A stretch of DNA of 64,000 nucleotides from contig NZ_JARVCO010000012.1 in the NCBI RefSeq assembly GCF_034531395.1, positions 310,001 through 374,000 of the forward strand, read 5' to 3'. The DNA comes from Pontiella agarivorans. Its GTDB lineage: Bacteria; Verrucomicrobiota; Kiritimatiellia; Kiritimatiellales; Pontiellaceae. Position 1 is the stretch's first letter. Each line of letters opens with the position of its first letter. A program made the position numbers and the translations under genes. Under the pieces are notes generated by a model, which made no database searches, was not told the origin of the DNA, and worked only from the letters and a program-made list of their open reading frames with translations. Positions 16,943-24,423 of this stretch are shown here, piece after piece.

Positions 16943-18367
16943 ATGATGAGTTTTTCGAGAAGAACAACATTGGTCGCGGGGGCTGCGGTTTCCGGCTGGG
17001 CCATGATTCCGGGCCGGGCGCTTGGCGCAAATAATCAGGTGAATCTTGCGGCGATCGGGATTGGTCAGCAGGGTGGAAATATTCTGCGTGCAATTGGAGG
17101 GCAGCCGGGTGTGAATGTGGTTGCGCTGTGCGATGTGGATATCGACAGCGATTCTCCGGTGGTTCCGAAAGATGTGAACCCGAAATATTCGGTTCGCGGC
17201 TGGATGAATCCGAATGCCACGCCGGCCGCCAATGCGGCAAAGTTTCCGAAGGCGAAAAAATATCGCGATTTCCGGAAGATGTTTGACGAAATGGGGGATC
17301 AGATCGATGCGGTCTGTATCGGCCTGCCAGACCATTCCCACTTCCCGGCCACAATGGCGGCGATGATGATGGGTAAACCGGTTTATGTGGAAAAACCGCT
17401 GGCGCGCACGTTTCAGGAGTGTGAACTGCTGATGCAGGCGGAACAGAAATACAAGGTGCCGACGCAGATGGGCAACCAAGGGCATTCCGGCGATAATTAT
17501 CATCAGTTCAAACTTTGGACCGAGATGGGAATCATTAAAAATGTCCGCCATGTTGATGCCCAGATGAACGGGATCCGGCGCTGGCATACGTGGGGCAATG
17601 TGACCGGCTATCCGGGCGGTGAAAAAATGCCTGCCGGCGTCAACTGGAATGTCTGGAGAGGCACTACGCCCAAACCGGTGGATTTCAGCGATAAGCTTCA
17701 TTATGGAAACTGGCGCGGCTGGCACCAGTTCGGCACGGGCTGTTTCGGCGACTGGGGCGCACACATTCTTGATACGATTCACGAATTTCTGGATTTGGGC
17801 CTGCCGGAAAAAATTTCCGCGACGCATCTGGTGGGCAGAAATGATTATATCTTCCCGCTGGAATCGACCATTAATTTCCAGTTCCCGGAACGCGGACCGG
17901 GCCTGCCGGCCATGGACATCGATTGGCGCGACGGCGTGGGCAATCGGTCTCTGATGCCGAAAGAGCTGGGCGGAGACGAGGGCAAGGAACTCTGGGGGAA
18001 CGGAAAGATCATCTATTCCGACGATCTCACATTTAAAGGTTCAACCCATGGGCGTCCGCTTCAAATTGTTCCGCTGGATAAATTCAAGGATATGCTGCGG
18101 TCCGGTCAGGTTTCCAAGGATTACGGCAAGCATTCGACGCATCATGCCAATTTCATTCATGCGGTACGCGGTGATGAAAAGACGCGTTCGCCGTTTTCAG
18201 TGGCAGGACCGCTCTGCCAGATGTTTGCGCTCGGCTGTATTGCCCAGCGCCTGGGAGGGGAATACACGTTCGATCGAAAGACGAAGCAGATCACCAACGA
18301 TAAACGGGCAAACAGCCTGCTGCAGGACGAGGTCCGCAAAGGTTGGGAGCAGTATTATAAAATCTAG
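16943..18367 (+). CDS. TAT-exported Gfo/Idh/MocA oxidoreductase (copy 1)
   Basis: The start is at ATG 16943 or 16946, just after AAGGAG. The 474-residue product begins with a twin-arginine signal (SFSRRTTLVAGAAVSGWAM), then a Rossmann domain with AAIGIGQQGGN and CDVDID, and the EKPLARTFQE motif (the EKP signature, residues near 150). The C-terminal half holds GCFGDWGAHILDTIHEFLDL, in which the GDWGxH(I/L)xD motif carries the catalytic-site histidine. TAT export implies folding with NAD(P) bound before secretion. It probably oxidises a sugar hydroxyl in the periplasm to feed the DUF1080 proteins. The gene lies 4 bp before a close paralogue. Confidence 0.9.
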   Translation: MMSFSRRTTLVAGAAVSGWAMIPGRALGANNQVNLAAIGIGQQGGNILRAIGGQPGVNVVALCDVDIDSDSPVVPKDVNPKYSVRGWMNPNATPAANAAKFPKAKKYRDFRKMFDEMGDQIDAVCIGLPDHSHFPATMAAMMMGKPVYVEKPLARTFQECELLMQAEQKYKVPTQMGNQGHSGDNYHQFKLWTEMGIIKNVRHVDAQMNGIRRWHTWGNVTGYPGGEKMPAGVNWNVWRGTTPKPVDFSDKLHYGNWRGWHQFGTGCFGDWGAHILDTIHEFLDLGLPEKISATHLVGRNDYIFPLESTINFQFPERGPGLPAMDIDWRDGVGNRSLMPKELGGDEGKELWGNGKIIYSDDLTFKGSTHGRPLQIVPLDKFKDMLRSGQVSKDYGKHSTHHANFIHAVRGDEKTRSPFSVAGPLCQMFALGCIAQRLGGEYTFDRKTKQITNDKRANSLLQDEVRKGWEQYYKI

Positions 18368-18371
18368 GAAA

Positions 18372-19778
18372 ATGATGATGAAGCTTTCACGTAGAACGAC
18401 ATTGGGGGCCGGCGCGGCTGCAGCCGGCTGGGCCATGATTCCGGGCCGGGTGCTCGGCGCAAATGAAAAAGTTAATTTTGCCGCGATCGGACTGGGGCAG
18501 CAGGGCGGGGGGATTACCGGTGCGTTCGCCGGAAATCCATACGTCAATCTGATTGCTATCTGCGATGTGGATATCGACAGTTCCTCGCCGGTGAAAGAGG
18601 ACTCCAAAGGACAGCTGGGCTGGGGCAAAGCGACCATCACTCCGGCCCACAATGCCGCAAAATATCCGAAGGCGAAAAAATACCGCGATTTCCGGAAGAT
18701 GTTCGATGAAATGGGGGATCAGATCGATGCGGTCTGTATCGGGGTGCCCGACCACTCCCATTTTCCGATTGCGATGCATGCGATGTCACTGGGCATTGCG
18801 GTTTATGTGGAAAAACCGCTGGCGCGCACTTTCCAGGAATGTGATCTCCTCATGAAGGCCGAAAAAAAATATGATGCGATCTGCCAGATGGGGAACCAGG
18901 GCCATTCCGGCGATAACTATTTCCAATTCAAAGCGTGGCGTGAAGCGGGGATTATCAAGGATGTTACGCATGTGGATGCCTATATGAACAATTGGCGGCG
19001 CTGGCATCCGTGGGGCGATGTGACCGGTTACCCGACCGGGCAGAACGTGCCGGCCACGTTGAATTGGAAGGTTTGGCAGGGCACCACGCCCATGAGCGTT
19101 GATTTCAGCGATAAGCTGCACTATGGAAACTGGCGTGGCTGGCATCAGTTCGGCACGGGCTGTTTCGGTGACTGGGGTGCGCATATCCTCGATACCATTC
19201 ATCAGTTCCTCGAACTTGGACTGCCCGAAAAGTTCGGCACAAAAATGATCGAAGGCCGTAACGATTATATTTTCCCGATGAAGTCGGTTATTAATTTCCA
19301 GTTCCCGGAACGCGGCCTCGGACTTCCGGCGATGGATATCGATTGGTATGACGGACAGAAAAACTGGTGCCCGAAGCCGAAGGAAATGGGCGATCGCAAC
19401 CCCGGCGGGCCAGGAAAATTCATCTATTCCAAAGAGCTCGTTTTTCATGGCAACAGTCATCATCGTCCGTTGCAGGTGATTCCATACGATAAGTTTAAAC
19501 AGATGTTGGTCGATGGAGTTGTTACCAAGGATTACGGGAAGCATTCCAACCACTATCAGAATTTCATCAATGCGGTGCGTGGTGAAGAGCAGACCCGTTC
19601 CCCGTTTTCGGTGGCTGGACCGCTCTGTCAGATGTTTGCGCTCGGCTGTATTGCTCAGCGGCTGGGCGGCGAGTTTGAGTTTGACCGCAAAACGCAGCAG
19701 ATTACCAACAGTAAAAAGGCCAATGCTCTGCTGAAGGATGATGTACGCAAGGGCTGGGAACAGTATTATAACGTGTAA
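18372..19778 (+). CDS. TAT-exported Gfo/Idh/MocA oxidoreductase (copy 2)
   Basis: The true start is the ATG triplet at 18372, preceded by AGGAAA; the open frame extends further upstream only as overlap with copy 1. The 468-residue product has a TAT signal (KLSRRTTLGAGAAAAGWAM), AAIGLGQQGGG, the EKPLARTFQE motif and GCFGDWGAHILDTIHQFLEL. It is strikingly similar to copy 1 along its whole length, including SRSPFSVAGPLCQMFALGC-like segments near the C-terminus, so the pair arose by tandem duplication. Differences in the linker after CDVDID suggest divergent substrate pockets. Confidence 0.9.
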   Translation: MMMKLSRRTTLGAGAAAAGWAMIPGRVLGANEKVNFAAIGLGQQGGGITGAFAGNPYVNLIAICDVDIDSSSPVKEDSKGQLGWGKATITPAHNAAKYPKAKKYRDFRKMFDEMGDQIDAVCIGVPDHSHFPIAMHAMSLGIAVYVEKPLARTFQECDLLMKAEKKYDAICQMGNQGHSGDNYFQFKAWREAGIIKDVTHVDAYMNNWRRWHPWGDVTGYPTGQNVPATLNWKVWQGTTPMSVDFSDKLHYGNWRGWHQFGTGCFGDWGAHILDTIHQFLELGLPEKFGTKMIEGRNDYIFPMKSVINFQFPERGLGLPAMDIDWYDGQKNWCPKPKEMGDRNPGGPGKFIYSKELVFHGNSHHRPLQVIPYDKFKQMLVDGVVTKDYGKHSNHYQNFINAVRGEEQTRSPFSVAGPLCQMFALGCIAQRLGGEFEFDRKTQQITNSKKANALLKDDVRKGWEQYYNV

Positions 19779-19831
19779 GCAGGATCGGCATTTTTCAAAA
19801 GGAGAGGTGCCCGTTTAACAGGAGAAAAAAT

Positions 19832-21181
19832 ATGAACTTAAACCGACGGAATGCTTTATTTGCCAGCGGCGCTGCGGCTTCGCTATCCATGATTCCGGGC
19901 CGGGTGCTTGGGGCCAATGAAAAAGTCGATGTGGCCTGGATCGGCGTAGGCGGGCGCGGTCCGCGCATTATCAGCAATTTCGAGCGTTCAGGCATTCTGA
20001 ATGTCGTAGCCCTTTGCGATGTGCATGTGGATAACAAGAACATGCAGGCCATGAAGGCCAAATATCCCAATGCCAAGGTCTATCAGGATTGGCGGAAACT
20101 GTTTGATGAAATGTCCAATCAGTTTGATGCCGTCATTAATCTGACGCCGGACCATCAGCATTTTCCGATTTCGATGGTTTCGATGGCCCATGGAAAGCCG
20201 GTCTATACCGAGAAACCGCTGGCCCGCACTTTCCAGGAAATTGACCTGCTGATGGCGGCTGAAAAGAAATACGGGGTTCCGACGCAGATGGGAAACCAGG
20301 GCCATTCCGGCGATAACTATTTTCAGTTCAAAGCCTGGAAAGAGGCCGGCATCATCAAAGATGTCACGCATGTGGATGCCTACATGAACAAATGGCGCCG
20401 CTGGCATCCGTGGGGCGATCTGCAGGCTTATCCGACCGGTGCGAAAAAGCCGGCCGGACTCGATTGGGATATTTGGCTGGGCGTCACGCCGACTCCGAAT
20501 GTTTACGATCCGAAATTCCATCCCGGCAACTGGCGCGGATGGTATCAGTACGGTACCGGCTGTTTCGGGGACTGGGGCGCTCATATTCTGGACACGATCC
20601 ACCGCTTCCTTGAGCTGGGCATGCCGGAGAAAATTTCGGCCACAAAATGGGTTCAGCCCAATGATCTGATTTTTCCGTTGGCGACGACCATCAATTTTGC
20701 CTTTCCGGCACGTGGTGACATGCCGGCGATGGATATCGACTGGTACGACGGGCAGGAAAATCTTCCGCCGATTCCGAAAGAATTTGCCGGTCGCGAGCTG
20801 AAGAAGGATAAACCGGGCAAGTTTATTTATTCAAAGGACTATGTGTTCCAAGGGGACAGCCACGGTTCCACACTTCAGATTCTGCCTTACGAAAAATACC
20901 GTGAACTGCTGAAAGCCGGCAATGTGCCGAAAAATTTCGGCAAGAATTCCGACCACTATACCAACTTCCTGTTGGCCTGTAAGGGCGAAGAGGAAACCCG
21001 TTCGCCGTTCTCCGTTTCGGGGCCGCTTTCGCAGGTGTTGGTGCTCGGTTGTCTGGCACAGCGGCTTGGTGGTGAGTTGCACTTTGACCGCGAAACCCGC
21101 CGGATTACCAATAATAAACTGGCCGACAGTCTGCTGAAAGACGAGGTCCGCAAGGGCTGGGAGCAGTATTATAAGCTGTAA
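19832..21181 (+). CDS. TAT-exported Gfo/Idh/MocA oxidoreductase (copy 3)
   Basis: This gene starts at 19832 after AGGAGA. The 449-residue product has a signal with NLNRRNALFASGAAAS, so the twin arginine is kept, followed by VAWIGVGGRGPR, EKPLARTFQE and GCFGDWGAHILDTIHRFLEL. It is the most divergent of the three tandem paralogues: it lacks the roughly 20-residue insertion after the CDV strand that copies 1 and 2 carry. The gene ends 30 bp before a strong terminator, so it closes the operon 16943-21181. A periplasmic sugar dehydrogenase role is inferred from export and neighbours. Confidence 0.9.
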   Translation: MNLNRRNALFASGAAASLSMIPGRVLGANEKVDVAWIGVGGRGPRIISNFERSGILNVVALCDVHVDNKNMQAMKAKYPNAKVYQDWRKLFDEMSNQFDAVINLTPDHQHFPISMVSMAHGKPVYTEKPLARTFQEIDLLMAAEKKYGVPTQMGNQGHSGDNYFQFKAWKEAGIIKDVTHVDAYMNKWRRWHPWGDLQAYPTGAKKPAGLDWDIWLGVTPTPNVYDPKFHPGNWRGWYQYGTGCFGDWGAHILDTIHRFLELGMPEKISATKWVQPNDLIFPLATTINFAFPARGDMPAMDIDWYDGQENLPPIPKEFAGRELKKDKPGKFIYSKDYVFQGDSHGSTLQILPYEKYRELLKAGNVPKNFGKNSDHYTNFLLACKGEEETRSPFSVSGPLSQVLVLGCLAQRLGGELHFDRETRRITNNKLADSLLKDEVRKGWEQYYKL

Positions 21182-21211
21182 AACATAGATGAAGCGTTAT
21201 GCTTCATTATG

Positions 21212-21250
21212 AAAAAAGCCCTTTCCAAGGTTTGGAAAAGGGCTTTTTTC
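21212..21250. terminator. Terminator whose stem contains the 15-bp palindrome
   Basis: AAAAAAGCCCT and TTCCAA pair with TTGGAA, a single bulged A, and AGGGCTTTTTT. The apex is one exact copy of the TTCCA-N5-TGGAA repeat. T-runs on both strands suit the convergent genes ending at 21181 and 21281. A small hairpin (TGAAGC/GCTTCA) precedes it at about 21190-21206. Confidence 0.9.
21223..21237. repeat. TTCCA-N5-TGGAA palindrome
   Basis: Exact copy, core AGGTT, forming the loop-proximal stem of a terminator. Confidence 0.85.
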
Positions 21251-21280
21251 TTTGCGGGATAATGGAGTCGGATGGTTGGC

Positions 21281-22363
21281 TTATTTGACTCCATCGGCCA
21301 TGGCCTGTGCCTTCATGGAAAGCTCCGCCGCTTTGAAGGCATGGTCCTGTGTCATCGCGTTCTCGGTGCGATGGATGCAGTCGAGAATCAGGTCGCCGAA
21401 AAACGGGAAGCCGGTATTTTCCAGACATTGGATTTCCTGCTCTTCTTTCCCATTAACCAGAAAAATTTTGCTCGCCGGCGCTTCGCGGGCAACATCCATA
21501 TATTTCCGGACTTCGAGTGTGCCCTCTGTTCCGACCACAAAGGTTCGGCCGTCGCCCCAGACCGGAGAACCATCCGGCGTGAACCAGTCGATCCGGCAGT
21601 AGAACGAGGCCCCGTTATCCGCCGTCAGCGACGCTTCACCAAAATCATCCAGACCCGGTTTGTCGGGATTGTTGAAGTTTTCCACGCGCGCAAAATTGAT
21701 CGTGGCATCTGCGGCTTTGGTGTAATGCAGAAACTGCTCAAACTGGTGAGAACCGATATCGGTTAAAATACCGCCGTATTTATCCTTCTCGAAAAACCAG
21801 TCCGGCCGGATGGATTTGCTCAGCCGGTGGGGGGCAAGATTGATCACCTGCAGCACGGTTCCCACAGCCCCTTCATCGATCAGTTTCCCGGCCGCCATAC
21901 CGCCTTCATTGTGTAGCCGTTCGGAATAGTAGACCATGTATTTCCTGTCGGTTTGTCTGACCAGTTCCCGGGCACGTTTCAGTTGATCAAGTGTGGTGAA
22001 GGGGGATTTGTCGGTAAAATAATCCTTCCCGGCTTCCATGGCCTGGAAACCGATGCCCGCCCGTTCCGATGGAACCGCCGCGGAACAGACCAGTTTCACT
22101 TCCGGATCATTCAGAATCTGTTCATAAGATTCCGCCGCTCTGGCCTCCGGATTTTTTTCAAGGAAATCGGTGAGTCGTTTCGGGTCGGGATCGTAAGCCC
22201 ATTTCAGGGTGGCTCCGGCATCGCGCAAACCATTGGTCTGTCCGTGAATATGGCCGTGATCAAGGAAGGCCGATGCAAAAACAAATTCGCCCGGGGCAAC
22301 GACTTTTTCGGTTTCGGCCGTGGGGGCATAATCCGCCCCGCTGGCAATCTGGTGTTTACTCAT
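21281..22363 (-). CDS. Cytosolic Gfo/Idh/MocA oxidoreductase
   Basis: This 360-residue protein lacks a signal peptide and starts after AGGAAA. An N-terminal 25-residue extension precedes the Rossmann strand FVFASAFLDHGHIHGQ, where the usual GxGxxG is replaced by a His-rich turn, as in one subgroup of the family. The EKP motif reads TDKSPFTTLDQ, and the C-terminal half has DIGSHQFEQFLHYT. These features are typical of Gfo/Idh/MocA members that act on sugar or inositol derivatives, with weaker cofactor motifs than the exported paralogues. It probably continues metabolism of imported keto-sugars in the cytoplasm. A one-mismatch palindrome copy lies at 21419-21433. Confidence 0.8.
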   Translation of the reverse strand: MSKHQIASGADYAPTAETEKVVAPGEFVFASAFLDHGHIHGQTNGLRDAGATLKWAYDPDPKRLTDFLEKNPEARAAESYEQILNDPEVKLVCSAAVPSERAGIGFQAMEAGKDYFTDKSPFTTLDQLKRARELVRQTDRKYMVYYSERLHNEGGMAAGKLIDEGAVGTVLQVINLAPHRLSKSIRPDWFFEKDKYGGILTDIGSHQFEQFLHYTKAADATINFARVENFNNPDKPGLDDFGEASLTADNGASFYCRIDWFTPDGSPVWGDGRTFVVGTEGTLEVRKYMDVAREAPASKIFLVNGKEEQEIQCLENTGFPFFGDLILDCIHRTENAMTQDHAFKAAELSMKAQAMADGVK

Positions 22364-22421
22364 GCTGTTTCCTGAATGCTGTTTTTTTATAAGTGCACAC
22401 CTGCGCAGGTGTGCGCTTCGG

Positions 22422-23567
22422 TTATCGATAGGATTTTGACATATCCACTTTGGCGGCGGTTTTTATGATTTTGCGGGGTTGGGATTCCGCTATTTTTTGG
22501 TTAATCACCTGTTCGTAGGCTGCGCTGTCGAGCGGCAGGCAGACTTCATCGTTGATCCAGGTGGAGTAAATCATAGCACCGGCCAGTTCAAGCGAGTTAA
22601 GTCCTTCAACCGCCGGGGCAATCAGTTTTGCCTCTCCGCTGGCGGCTTTTACAACGTTGTTTAAAATCGCGGCGTGCTGATTTACCTCTTCCAAAGGTTG
22701 GAAAATTTCCTCGGTGGTTTCGGGGGTGCCGAACATTTCATCCGTATTTTTACTGAAGGTGGAAACCGATTCGCTGGTGCGAATGAGTTTCACCTCATTA
22801 CCGTCCGTGATAATGGTGCCGCGATCTCCGACAATTTCGAGGCGGTTGCTGCCCGGACATTCGCCGGTGCTGGCGGAAAACTGACCGGTTGCGCCGTTGG
22901 CGAATTCGAAATAGGCGTTCACTTCGTCTTCCACTTCAATATCGTGATATTTACCGAAAGAGCACTGCGCACGGACTTTTACGGGCATGCCGACCAGCCA
23001 TTGCAGGACGTCAATGTTGTGCGGGCACTGATTCATCAAAACGCCGCCGCCTTCACCTTTCCAGGTGGCGCGCCAGGGACTGGAAGCGTAGTAGATTTCG
23101 GGCCGGAACCAATTGGTCATGGTCCATGAGATACGCTGCAATTCACCGAGTTCCCCTTCATCGATCCATTGTTTGATCCGGACATAGCAGGGGTGGGTGC
23201 GCTGGTTCATCATCAGCGATGCAATCTGATCTTCGCGCTGAACGGCGGCCAGAATACGCTCTCCTTCGGCCTTATGGCAGGCCAGCGGTTTTTCCATAAC
23301 CAGGTGCAGCCCGGCTTCCAGTGCCTGAATGCCGATAGGGGCGTGCAGGTGTGTCGGAAGCGCAATAATCACCGCTTCGCACAGTCCCGATTCAATGAGT
23401 TCCGAAGCATCGCCGAAACAGGCAATACCCTGTTTCTTGAAGTCGTCGGTTGTATCAATCGGCTGGTTGGCCACAGCCGCCAATTCGGCACCCTCTACTA
23501 AACCGTCCTGAATATTTTTTGCGTGAACCCGGCCGATGTTGCCGAGACCGATAATACCAAATTTCAT
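22422..23567 (-). CDS. Cytosolic Gfo/Idh/MocA oxidoreductase
   Basis: This 381-residue protein opens with a standard NAD-binding fingerprint (KFGIIGLGNIGRVHAKNI), followed by the EKP motif (LVMEKPLACHKAEGE, about residue 92) and the catalytic-site segment MNQCPHNIDVLQWLVG near residue 186, where the expected D-x3-H arrangement is seen as HNID. No signal peptide is present. It has AAGGA before its start and sits upstream of the other cytosolic paralogue in the same direction, 58 bp apart, so they are likely co-transcribed. It probably acts with that protein on a sugar derived from the periplasmic steps. Confidence 0.88.
   Translation of the reverse strand: MKFGIIGLGNIGRVHAKNIQDGLVEGAELAAVANQPIDTTDDFKKQGIACFGDASELIESGLCEAVIIALPTHLHAPIGIQALEAGLHLVMEKPLACHKAEGERILAAVQREDQIASLMMNQRTHPCYVRIKQWIDEGELGELQRISWTMTNWFRPEIYYASSPWRATWKGEGGGVLMNQCPHNIDVLQWLVGMPVKVRAQCSFGKYHDIEVEDEVNAYFEFANGATGQFSASTGECPGSNRLEIVGDRGTIITDGNEVKLIRTSESVSTFSKNTDEMFGTPETTEEIFQPLEEVNQHAAILNNVVKAASGEAKLIAPAVEGLNSLELAGAMIYSTWINDEVCLPLDSAAYEQVINQKIAESQPRKIIKTAAKVDMSKSYR
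22689..22703. repeat. TTCCA-N5-TGGAA palindrome
   Basis: Exact copy, core AAGGT, inside the oxidoreductase gene; coding strand reads FQPLE. Confidence 0.85.
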
Positions 23568-23643
23568 AGCAAATCCTTAATTTGTCATGAAAGGTAACAA
23601 ACGGCGCGGGCCGGTGTCAACTGCTCGTGGATTGATTCGCCCT

Positions 23644-23677
23644 GCGTCCGGTCGAGCGCGAATGTGCTCGACGGATG
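23644..23677. other. Intergenic hairpin, no T-run
   Basis: GTCGAGC (23651-23657) pairs with GCTCGAC (23666-23672), extended by GCGTCCG and GGATGC with one bulge and one mismatch. No T-run follows, so it is not a clear terminator; the role is unknown. Confidence 0.4.
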
Positions 23678-23737
23678 CAGACGGGGGAGGGATGAGGTCG
23701 GGTCCTTTGGAGGAGAACAAGCCCGTAAAAAGGGGAA

Positions 23738-24415
23738 TCAGAGGAGGGCGTTGAGCAGGTTATTCATGGCCGTATTGACGCTTTCGATGTTTGATCGGCC
23801 GTTTTTTATTTCGGCGGGATTCTGAATATAGGGCGCATCGACGAGTTCATTTCCGCATTCCTGAATCAGTGTGTCGATTCCGTATTCGGTGATTTCCATG
23901 TGGAACTGGAGGGCGACCGCATGATGGTTATAAATGAAGCCCTGATTAATCCCGGGCTCGCTGGTTGCGAGGGGAAGAGCGCCGTCGGGAATATCGAAAG
24001 TATCGCCGTGCCAGTGAAAAACGGTGATCTGTTCAGGGATCAGATCCGGGGCTTCGGGTGAGCGGGTGACGGGGAACCAGCCGATTTCCTTTTGAGGGCC
24101 GGGATAGACGTCGGCACCGAGCACATCGGCCATCAACTGGGCACCGAGGCAGATGCCGATGACGGTCTTTTCTTCATCCAGCGCGGTTTCGATAAATTCT
24201 TTTTCGTCGGTAAGCCAGGGATAATCATTATAATCAAAAATCCCCATGGGACCGCCCATAACGACCAACCAGTCGAAGTCGTCCACATCGGGAAATTCAT
24301 CATCTTCATCGTAAAGCCGCGTGCAGGTGATGTTGAATCCCTGATCTTCCGCCCAGTCTTCGATATAACCCAGGCCTTCGAAGGGAACATGCTGAAGCCA
24401 GTGCAGTTTTTTCAT
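23738..24415 (-). CDS. Class I glutamine amidotransferase-like protein
   Basis: This 225-residue protein has the complete GATase1 triad: Cys89 in the nucleophile elbow GICLGAQLMA, His172 and Glu174 in LQFHMEIT. It resembles the stand-alone GMP-synthase-like amidotransferases rather than a subunit of a known synthase. Such proteins hydrolyse glutamine or a gamma-glutamyl amide such as a polyamine conjugate. The N-terminal MKKLHWLQHVPFEGLGYIED stretch is typical of that subgroup. It follows the giant transglutaminase-like gene by 8 bp and has a GGGAG ribosome-binding site. The substrate is unknown. Confidence 0.85.
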   Translation of the reverse strand: MKKLHWLQHVPFEGLGYIEDWAEDQGFNITCTRLYDEDDEFPDVDDFDWLVVMGGPMGIFDYNDYPWLTDEKEFIETALDEEKTVIGICLGAQLMADVLGADVYPGPQKEIGWFPVTRSPEAPDLIPEQITVFHWHGDTFDIPDGALPLATSEPGINQGFIYNHHAVALQFHMEITEYGIDTLIQECGNELVDAPYIQNPAEIKNGRSNIESVNTAMNNLLNALL

Positions 24416-24423
24416 TCTACTCC

